The notes under the pieces were generated by a model. The model was given only the letters and a program-made list of their open reading frames with translations. It was not told the DNA's origin and did no database searches. A program made the position numbers and the translations under genes. Shown here in pieces: positions 46,864 through 64,000 of a stretch of DNA of 64,000 nucleotides; within the stretch, counting starts at the first letter, position 1, and each line of letters begins with the position of its first letter. Location of the stretch: contig NC_068975.1 in the NCBI RefSeq assembly GCF_016808095.1, forward strand, positions 31,457,001-31,521,000, given 5' to 3'. Source of the stretch: Vigna angularis (Eukaryota; Streptophyta; Magnoliopsida; Fabales; Fabaceae).

Positions 46864-49800
46864 ATGAGCAAAAAAGCTTTGTCCATTTTGATGCGCGCCA
46901 GAATGAAGCCCAACGATCGTACAAACCTTTCTCTCTCTCCCATTCCTCTAGCCGTGAGTAAAATAATCTTGCTCTTACCTTCCATTCGTTCCTTTTAGTT
47001 CCCCTGATTTTTTTCTGTGCAGATTTTTCTCATACAAACATTTTGTTTTGATTCGATTATTCAATCAAGTCCATAATATTTTATGTGCATGAATTAGCTT
47101 AGACTTTGATTCTTGCTGACTTACGGTTCTTTCGATTGCGATGAATACACAACAGAACGTGACGAATCAAACGCAGCAGCAGAATTCTCGCCAAAACGGA
47201 TCTCCAGGTGAAGGAAATGCGGTGCCTAATGACTCCGGCAACTCCGAGAGGTTCCTATTTTTTAGTTATTTTCTTAATTTTTGTTTCACATACCTGGAAT
47301 TGGATTTTGCTTACGTTTTTTGGCTCATTTTTTTCTTCTGTTATTTATGTGTTGTTTTTTTAACTTATTCACAGAGAGTTTAAGCGTGTCCGTTCCTCAA
47401 TGCACTCTGCCATATCAATGAACAAAACAGAAGTTCTGGATGATGTTCTTAACAACTTCTCGGAGGTAGTCTGATTTTATATTTTAATTAATGTGGTGAA
47501 ACTTTCTTGATTCTATTTTTTTTTTTGTCATTGCTTATTTCATTTCCATATGCCGGTGTGATGATGTAGGGTTATTTTAGTCTTTCTCATGAAAACCGTC
47601 GCAAGTTGCTTCTTGTCCTTGCCAGAGAGTATGATCTCAATCGATCACAAGTGCGTGACCTGATAAAGCAGTACCTTGGACTTGAACCACCTGCTGGTGA
47701 GTTATTATATGTCGTGGGCGTGGGCGTGGGCATGCGCGCTTGTGTAACTCTTTCAATTATTGCTTTCAAAACTGTTGTGTGAAAGAAAAATTATTGGATT
47801 GGCAGACAAAACTCAAGTGTGTGATTACGAAGATGAAAGCTTGTTTTCTCCTTTCTATCGCATTGAGAGGAATTTGAGACATGCCCTTCAGCCAGTTTAT
47901 GAAGTTCTTTTTGAGCGTCTCAACACTCATCCAGGAGGGTTGAGGATCTTATCCATTCTTCGAGAAGATATCCTAACCATTCTAGCGTAAGTTTATGACT
48001 GGTGCTACGCGATTTTATTTTGAACAATTTTTCTGCTATATCTGTTTCCTTTAATTTTCTTATCTTGCAATGACGGAAGGAGCAAATAAAAGAAATCTTA
48101 GTTCATCGTTTTGCTTTTTGAAATTTAGTTACCTTTGTCTGCACAAGGAATTTTTGCTAGGAGAACCTTAAAATGAAATAAATGTATACAAGTACGAATT
48201 TTAGATACCTGTAGTTCATAACGTTTCTGGAGGAAATGATGAAAGAAAGATAAGAGAAGAACAAGAGTTCAAACTGCTTTCCTGAAATTTTGAGTATAAT
48301 GATTCAATTCTTCCACTACACAGAGAGGAAAATATTGCATCTCTGAGAGCATTGGATTCTTATTTAAAGGAAAAATTTGTTACATGGCTTAGTCCTGCTG
48401 CCTTAGAGCTTCACCAGATTACATGGGATGATCCTGCTTCTTTGCTGGAGAAAATTGTTGCTTATGAAGTACTTTTCTCTTTTTTTCTTGAACTGTCATT
48501 CAATGTAGCTCTGGTCTTCCACTGTATGCATAATCTTTCATATCTTATGTAGGCTGTTCACCCAATTAGCAACCTTCTAGATCTTAAGAGAAGGCTGGGA
48601 GTTGGCCGTCGTTGTTTTGGGTATTTACATCCAGCTATCCCTGGTCAGCAGTTCCTCTAATCCTTTGTTACTGAAAGATTGTTCTCTACCTCTCACAGTT
48701 TTATAATTTGTACTGGTGCACTAACCAACATCCTAGCAGTAATTGTTTTCACCTCTATTTAATATTTTGAGTTTGTATCAGCGGCTCAGGAAGTTGGTAA
48801 CGTCAAAATGCTTTCTAGTGATCGTATTAAGTAGGCAGTACAGCGGAATTTCATTATTCTCCTGAGCTTGGAAAATTAAATTTGGTGCTAATACTTTCTA
48901 TATTCTACACTATTTTCCCCTTTGTGATCCAGTGCATATCATTGGTTTAAAATATGTCGTTATATACCTGTTCTCAAATCCGCTGTTTGAAAATTGTGAT
49001 TGTGATTAATATGCCACTGAGAATTGTAGGAGTTAATGTAACATTGGTAAGATGGTCAAAGGAAATAGTTTAGTTCTTTATTATTATGATAATTATTATT
49101 ATTCTTGTAAATGCAAAAATAATTTATTGTTATAAACATCAAGGTTACTGAGTGCTCCTACCCAACAGTTCACTTAACTTCTGTCTCATTTGAAGAGGTC
49201 TATTCTTAAAGCTTCAAGTGTGTTAAAGTACATTATGTGGTCTTCTATATTTTCCTCAGGTGAACCCCTAATTTTCATTGAAGTTGCACTGCTGAAGGAT
49301 GTTGCTCAGACTATACAGGTTAATGTTATTAAAATTCAACTGGATCAAACCCTTTTTCAGTAACTTAACAGTATTTATTTATTCCACAGGAAGTTTTGTG
49401 GGATAGTCCTCCTATACCTGAAAGTGAGGCAACATGTGCCTTGTTCTACTCTATATCATCAACTCAGGTATGCTATGTATCATAAAAGTAATGAAAGTTA
49501 TGACTAGTGGAGATTTAACTAAATATCTCGGTGAAGTTCAGTACAACCATTCTTAGTGCAAAGTGAACTGTTTATTCTTTGGCTTTTTCTCCGACTGGAA
49601 TTATTGCTACAATTTGCTTAAATTTGCCCGTTCTCTTTTATGTTCTGTTTTTATTCATGCTCGCACCTTTGATCTGCTTGCTTTCTGTTTATATCATTGT
49701 CAGTTTCTCCCCCTCCTGATTCCCTGAAGAAGAATAACGATGGAGATAGTTTTATATCTGATATGGTATAATTTGCAGCCTGGCTTAGCAGGGATCAACT

Positions 49801-52198
49801 TAGGAAAATTTCTTATCAAACGAGTTGTAACACAGGTGAAAAGAGAGATGCCGCACATTTCTGTAAGTATTTTTTATCAATTATACGGAGATTCATGGGT
49901 TTTGTGAATGCACAACAATTAATGAACATAATTCTATCCTACGTTTTTTTTTTCTTTTTTTAATCTCAGCTTCTGACCTTTTATTTTCATGCTTTTGCTA
50001 TAAATGGAAATGGCTAAACAAAATGTGTTGTCTCTTCCCTTTAAATCTTCACATTTGATGGGAGGTTTTCCAAGTATATCAGTACAACCTTATGGTTTCA
50101 TTCTTTAAACCCTGGGTTTTTAAATCTTTCCTTCCTCTGAAAGATGCAGATTTCTGGAGTCATTGTTTGCAAAAGCACTATAGAACTATAGACACGTGGC
50201 ACTTTGCCGAAAAGACCATTCTTTCAAATTGATATTTTCCCTTCTTTGTAGTGCAATCTAAAAGTAATATGCTTAATCCCACTAGTAATTGGGCCCATGT
50301 GTTATGGATTTTTCTTGATTAATGTCATATTTCTTAGGATACTGCAATATCTTACTTACGTCCTACCACATCCAAGACTGCTGATCATTTTTTGGCTGTA
50401 GACCTTTGCAACTCTAAGTCCCATCCCCGGATTCATGTCATGGCTTTTATCCAAGTTAGCAGTATCTCAGACACTACTTGCTGAAGGAAGCAATTTGTCT
50501 CAATCACAAGCCGATGGATCTAGTTCCACTTTCTATGAAAATATATTTAAACCAGAGGAAGAAGAAGCACTTATGAGTTTATCTAAGTAAGATATATACT
50601 GTTCTATCTTCATATTTTATGTTATGATATTTCTGGATATTTTTTGGCAACACCACTCGCATATTCATATATCATCAAGTAAACTATCCTATTAGCTGCA
50701 TTACATTTTTTTTGTCTTCTTTTGTTTCTCCTTTATCGTGAGCCCAATTGGCTCCTTATGTGTTGAAAAAAAATGTAGAAAATTTGTGCAGTTATTAAAA
50801 GTGCATTATTCAAGCTTCAGATTGCATGATTAAATATGGTGTGATTTGGCAAGTTCACAATTCATGTAGTCTGATGAATCAAAATATGACCTTGAAACGT
50901 GTCATGCTTGCGGGAACCGTTATTATTCTCTATCATTAATACTAACTGCAACATTCAGCGGTTAAGTTTTTTTTCTCTTCTTTTTTGCTTTCTCATTTCC
51001 CCCCTACTTTGTATCTGAGTTACTATCAAGTGACTAATGTCAATATGAGATGCAGGGATATTGCCTCGGGAAAAAATGGAATGGATTTGATGTTTAACTT
51101 GCTTACTTCTACATCCTCTAAGTGGATACATTCTCCAGAACTTCGTTCAGCATTAAAAGCTCCTTTGATGCGTTTGTGTGCCAGGTATTGGAATGCTGGA
51201 AACAAATTATGGGAAATAAAACAAAGCCATGTTAGAAATGACTTCTTTGAAACATCGTATTGAGCTAGGTCGCTTGCTAATACTCATAATTTATAAGTCA
51301 AAGTAATCTGGAAGCATATGGGGTTCTTTTGGTATCACAGGTACCTTCTAAAAGAGAAGAAAAGAGGAAAAGCTTTGGACTCTGTAGCAAATTTTCACTT
51401 GCAAAATGGAGCGGTATGTTTTACAACCATAATGTAGAGCCAATTAATTTCATTGTTATGGTTAATGCTATTTTCATTCTGAAAGCAGTAGTTTCCATAT
51501 AGTACGTTATACTCTTTGGATGGCTTTTTCGCGGAAGTCATTGTATGGGTTGTTTTCTTGGTATTTCTTTCTCTATAATCAATATGGTAAAATGGTTCTT
51601 TTCATGTAGCAAATCTGTGTCCTATCTGCAACTATCCTTCAGTTGTACTTTGATTAAATTGGCGTGAATAAAATTTTGCTTCTCGATGTGGACAGATGGT
51701 TGAAAGAATAAATTGGATGGCTGATCGATCAGAAAAAGGTCTTTCTCAAAGTGGAGGGATCATGGTGAACTACGTGTATAGGTAATTGTCCTCTGGGTGT
51801 TGTGTTGTTCGTACCATAGTTACACTTATAGAGTCAATTTACTTTGTGAAGGCTTTTTTGGTCGTACAAAGAAATCTTGTTTGCTAAGATGAAAATTCCT
51901 CTCACTCCGTTTTGGTTCTGTTAGTGAAGCTAGGAAATCTTACCAACATGAAAGGAGCAATGGCTGTACTTGTCATTTCATTGTTTTGAGGGTTACCAGT
52001 ATTTTCAATATATATATTGATTTGATCAAATTTGAAATTGCACTTCACTTGGTCAAATTTGAAGTGTATGCTGCTAATGACACGTAATTTTGCAGGTCGG
52101 ATCACATAGAAGAATATGCCCATTCATACTTCAGCAATGGTGAAATTCACGCCTCAAGTGATCTACATCACTATGTTGATGAAGCGGATACTGCTTAG
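46864..52198 (+). CDS. MCD: Malonyl-CoA decarboxylase
   Basis: Fifteen exons: 46864-46953, 47156-47250, 47375-47465, 47570-47696, 47806-47986, 48324-48468, 48553-48643, 49260-49318, 49390-49467, 49779-49862, 50402-50586, 51056-51184, 51341-51413, 51696-51781 and 52096-52198; 538 residues. The enzyme converts malonyl-CoA to acetyl-CoA and CO2. The N-terminal helical domain includes LLLVLAREYDLNRSQVRDLI. The GNAT-like catalytic domain carries RRCFGYLHPAIPGEPLIFIE, SISSTQPGLAGINLGKFLIK, FATLSPIPGFMSWL and VNYVYRSDHIEEYAHSYFSN, all typical of MCD. Exon 1 (MSKKALSILMRARMKP) is basic and could act as a targeting peptide. The exon 2 acceptor (47154-47155) is inferred; starting instead at ATG 47141 would shorten the protein. 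No C-terminal SKL-type peroxisomal signal: it ends DEADTA. Convergent with RbcX. Confidence 0.93.
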
Positions 52199-53290
52199 CA
52201 TCAATTCAAATTTGATAGAAGATAAACTTCAACGTATTTTCAACAATATCATATGCGCATGTGCTTTAGAAACAAATGTCGTCGGCAGCGGACAACCTTA
52301 TTAACACTAACCTTTACCTTTCTTTGTCTCAACCTCTTTGCTGTCATTTGCAGCCACAGTGGCAAATAATTGTGAAGTCTGCTTGATCGGAGCATAAAGG
52401 AAGGTTTCATTAAAACTATAGGACAAATGCATTGAACTCTAAAACCGAGGATGCTTGTATCTTTAATCATTGATTAGTTCTGCCGGAGTACACTGTGTCA
52501 CCAATCCAATTCTTTGGCAAAATTGGGTAGGAGACATTTGCTAAACTGCACTACTTTATATGGCATAGCACGAGAGGTGCGAAGTAGACAAGTTATATTG
52601 AATAGACTATGCTTGGTAAACCTCAAGCTATACATCTCAGGTGATATTTGTAGTTGGTATTCTGACAAGAAAACCCTATATCTTAGTGAAGAAGGTGATT
52701 TTAGTTGTGTTGGTTGGAAATCATAAAGTGTAAACTGTAAACTATCAAAGAGAAACTATTTCCTTGAACATTGAGAATTGAAGGTAATGCTTGTTGCTTG
52801 TTTGTTTCATCCTTAGACAGTGTTTCATTTCAGATGTAAAGGATAATTAATTATGCATTATATGTTTTCAGAATCAAGCCTTGAAGAAAGCACCAATATT
52901 TGTCTTGAAATATGATACTTTATTTCTGCTTGAATGTTTACATATTTGGACCAGACAATTCTTTTACTCCCAAGTAAAAGTGTGTTTCTATAAACGGTTT
53001 GACTTAAATCGAAAGGGATTTCACACATTCCATGCGTCAAATGTGTATTTAAAATTTTGAAGCTTTTAAACACAACCAAACAATATATCTGTTGATTATC
53101 AATTTGTGTATCGAATTTGTCTAACCATTCTATGATCTAACTGTTTTTTTAATCATAACCTTGCTAATGCTGGAGTATAAAATTGATTGATAAACGTGTC
53201 AGTTCTTTCTGTACATATAAATAGGTATATTGCCCTATCTCCTCTTCGATCGGAAGGAATAAAGGGGCTAATACTTTGGTTGAAGACTAT
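52199..53290. other. Convergent intergenic region between MCD and RbcX
   Basis: It contains the 3' UTRs of both genes. No third gene, tRNA or repeat recognised. Confidence 0.6.
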
Positions 53291-54549
53291 TCACTTCTCA
53301 CTTTCAACATGACTGGTTTCTAAGACATATTCCGTCATGAGCCTCGTGTTAGATTCTGTGACCATCTACAAGACAATAAGGGCATAAATATAAACATTAG
53401 TCAATCATACAGAAAGTTGAATAAATTTCAGTCCTGAACATAAACGTTATTGTGCTACAAACCTTGAGGGCTAGGCGCTTCAAGTTGTCCCATTCAAAAT
53501 CATTTTTGCAGTATGCTGATCTCACCTATAATCATACGTCGTTGTATTTAATCATAACTCCTTAACAGGTGATGGATAATATAAAAATCTGCTTACCTCC
53601 ATTATGCGTAGGGCTATTCATGTACATGCCAGATTAGTTCGGAGATTTCGTTCATACAAAGGCAATACACAACAAAGTTGTTTGTCAGATATTAATAATT
53701 AGATACCAATTGAGGATTGAGTGGCTTGATAATAGCCGTTACCTAAGTTCTTATGTCTTGATGATTCTCTGAACATGGCGGCACAAAACTTGTCACCATC
53801 ATTCAACGAGTGTCTACCAAGAAATTCAATCAGCTCCTCATATGCCTCAGGATTGTAGCTCTGCTCCGCGAAATATTATTTGACAGATGACATTATTAGA
53901 TACAAAAAAGTATTAACCACTAGAAATAGATATTAAATTAAAGAAACGAAAAAAACTGAATTAAGTTGAACAACGTGGATCAAAGTAAATCCACTGACAA
54001 ATCATTGTTATTATTATTTAGCCTTGGATCAGATTGACAACGTTGGAGGTCTAAATCTCTCTATATATAAATTCACAAAAATTTCATCCAACAATAAAGG
54101 GGTTGTCAAAGCCAATAAGGAGAAGGAACCTCAAGTTGAGCAGCAACAATCTTCACAGCTACGTAGGTGAAGAAATTGTGGAGGTGTTTAGCCGCCTTTG
54201 CTTCTGGTGATGCTTCTCCAAATCCTGCATCTCAATCGATATAACACAACCCCATCACATATAACTAATGCTAATTTGGTCACAAATCAATGTATCAGTG
54301 ACAAATTCTTTTTCATTGCCAGTATTTTTGTGGTTAACGTTAGTTCCTTTTAATCATAATGGAGAAGAGGAACAGAGTAGAAAAGTAACCGAACCAATTA
54401 CCTGGTACATACATCTTGTTGCAGCGTAAGCGTGTTGGCAGCGAGCTTCTTCGCTTGCAAGGCCAAAAGGGGTAAGCTTTGTTACTCCTGGGTGTTGCAG
54501 GGTACACAAAAGGAAGCTGAGAAAGAGGTAGAGTTGCAGAAGATTCCAT
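53291..54549 (-). CDS. RBCX: RbcX, Rubisco assembly chaperone (plastid)
   Basis: Six exons on the minus strand: 54402-54549, 54130-54224, 53743-53860, 53597-53613, 53463-53525 and 53291-53365; 171 residues. RbcX dimers bind the C-terminus of the Rubisco large subunit during L8 assembly. The first ~45 residues are Ser/Pro/Arg-rich (MESSATLPLSQLPFVYPATP) and look like a transit peptide. The mature part opens MYVPGFGEASPEAKAAK, the usual plant RbcX start, followed by LHNFFTYVAVKIVAAQLE, SYNPEAYEELIEFL, FCAAMFRESSRHKNLALRIM and VRSAYCKNDFEWDNLKRLAL. It ends LETSHVESEK. Exon 4 is a 17-nt microexon, easily missed by gene callers. Of the two plant RbcX types this resembles the RbcX-II-like chloroplast form with long C-terminus, but I am unsure of the subtype. 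Confidence 0.93.
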
Positions 54550-55704
54550 GGCTAAGCAGTGTTAAAAATTTGTGTTATGTATATTGGAAAAAGGCCTTAA
54601 TTTTTATGATGCCAATTTAAGCATGTGAACACCATGGTGAGGTTGTAATCACTGCAAAACCAAAAATATCTACATGGTTCTATCCACGTAGAGAAATATC
54701 TTTGAGCTTACGTGGAAAATTAAGTAAGAACCTTTACATCCATGGTGGAACCCACTTGAAACTTCTTCTTTTTCAGTTCTTCCAAACACATACCTCTTTC
54801 GCTCTGAATTTTTTTCTGCAACCTTTCTCCCATACAAGAGACACATTTGTTGCTATTCCTATATATCTAACAAAGTTCTATTTATTTCTTGAAAATATCC
54901 TTTGTATGCCTTCTTTCTGAAAAGATTATTCTTCAACTATCATCTCAAAAATCTCACTGCAGTCCAAAAGGTTACATCTGGCCTCATTTTTTGAATTTAT
55001 CATGCTTGCTTAACTTTAATTTCTTACCATCAATTGAATACGATTATAATTAATGTAAAGAAAAAAGTCTCTTCTAACCAAAATTTTAATACCTGGCCCA
55101 AGTAAAAACAAAAAGAAACTAACAAACCATCATATTTGTTATTCAAAATTTAATTATTAATTAAAAAATATTATTATTATTATTTTCAACTTCTAAATAT
55201 TTTTTAATATAATATATATTTAAATATCTTTTAATATAATATATATTTACTAAGATAAAAAAAAACATACACAGCCTAAACGTATGCACAGATCTAAAGT
55301 TTCATATAAAATAAAAGCTAGTACCATTATTTGATTATGAAAATTGAAAAGTGACGTATAATTCCTTAAACTTTGATTCATAGTTTAATCTTTAAAAATC
55401 CAACACACGGCCATTTGGAGTTGCTCTCCATACCTTTTCATCCGAAGCGTAATTGGAAGTCACATTCTTCACGTAATCTACAAATTTAAAAAATAAGCAT
55501 AATCGTCCCAAAAGTATTAGAAAAACACCACAATTAACAAAAACAATGAGAAGACTCATTCAACACACAACATTGACATCAATAACATCATCAATCGGTG
55601 CCATCTACAATAATATAACAAATCAATGAAGCTGCACATAAAATAAGCACTAGTGTAATAACAACTTCTCAAGCTCCTAACTCTTCTGATCCCTAACACA
55701 CAAA
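54550..55704. other. Divergent intergenic region between RbcX and CERK1-like genes
   Basis: About 1.15 kb with both 5' regions. AT-rich centre (55140-55270) with TATATT runs. No other gene seen. Confidence 0.6.
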
Positions 55705-63387
<7,683 letters not shown>

Positions 63388-64000
63388 CTCATGTTCATTT
63401 TTCTGAATATTTAAATTGTAAATAAATGTTACATATCTTACCAATTTCTTCTTCAAAATCAAATACGCAGATATTTACTTCTCCAAGTCATGTTAGAGTA
63501 CATGTTGATGATTATATTATATTTTTAAGAAGGAACGAAATAAGGATATATGTATACGACACAATTTACAAAAAATAGTATTCTTACTGAAAACATTTTA
63601 CAAAAAATTCTTATTAATTATATTTGAAAACTTGTATTATTAACCTGAACAGTAATTAATAATCAGAAAATAATTTATTGTAAATAAAAGATAATATGAT
63701 TGCTTCGGGACAAAATTTGTAACTTTAACATCATTTTATCCCAAACCTCCTATATCTACTTTTCTTTTCTTAAGATTTATATATTATATCAGTTTTGACT
63801 CGTCATTTAAAATGAGTAATGTTACGATATATATTTACATTCATTTATTTCAAACATTTAATAAGATAAAATAATCATAAAAAAATGAATTTTTATATTT
63901 TTTTAAGAAAGAAGAAAGTAAAAATTATAAAAAAGTAATATCAAATGAATATAAAAAAATTAATTGTGTCAAAATATTATTTTTTATTTAAAATTGAAAA
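63388..64000. other. Downstream of the CERK1-like gene
   Basis: 3' UTR followed by very AT-rich DNA to the window end. No gene seen. Confidence 0.6.

Overview
This is plant nuclear DNA. Genes are split by short GT-AG introns, intergenic DNA is very AT-rich, and plant-only families occur (KNOX, STRUBBELIG-receptor, LysM receptor kinase, RbcX, WOX). Gene content and repeat style suggest a eudicot, probably a phaseoloid legume (Vigna/Phaseolus-like); the genus is inference.

Layout. 1-163: last coding exon of a class I KNOX gene. 3365-5704 (+): mitochondrial ribosomal protein mL46. 7814-9374 (+): 2-oxoglutarate/Fe(II) dioxygenase broken by a 2-bp frameshift. 10972-15163 (+): mitochondrial-type ribosomal protein uL4. 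17567-23733 (-): STRUBBELIG-receptor-family LRR kinase with 16 coding exons. 46864-52198 (+): malonyl-CoA decarboxylase, tail-to-tail with an RbcX Rubisco assembly chaperone (53291-54549, -). 55705-63387 (+): CERK1-type LysM receptor kinase with a relict Copia element in its fourth intron. Every splice model called intact adds up to a multiple of three.

The accessory block is 24.8-41.5 kb. A diverged tandem repeat (about 550 bp per unit) is the oldest layer. A Mutator-like element with 200-bp inverted repeats and a near-perfect 9-bp target duplication sits in it, as does a 9957-bp LTR retrotransposon (25190-35146). The retrotransposon has 3373-bp LTRs, a tRNA-iMet primer site, a polypurine tract and a perfect 5-bp target duplication. 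I found one base difference between its LTRs, so it inserted very recently. It keeps only gag/protease remnants. Where reverse transcriptase and integrase should be, it carries on the opposite strand an apparently intact, intron-containing WUSCHEL-related homeobox (WOX) gene with homeodomain, WUS box and its own TATA-type promoter. This cargo gene is the main discovery in the window. The LTRs are also packed with about 30 copies of a CGTTCG core motif.

Further on are a 1.25-kb inverted-repeat element inside a (TA)n microsatellite, local tandem repeats, and about 5 kb of AT-rich DNA with no recognisable gene. The genes show no operon-like cooperation. mL46 and uL4m both serve the mitochondrial ribosome, but their proximity is probably chance.
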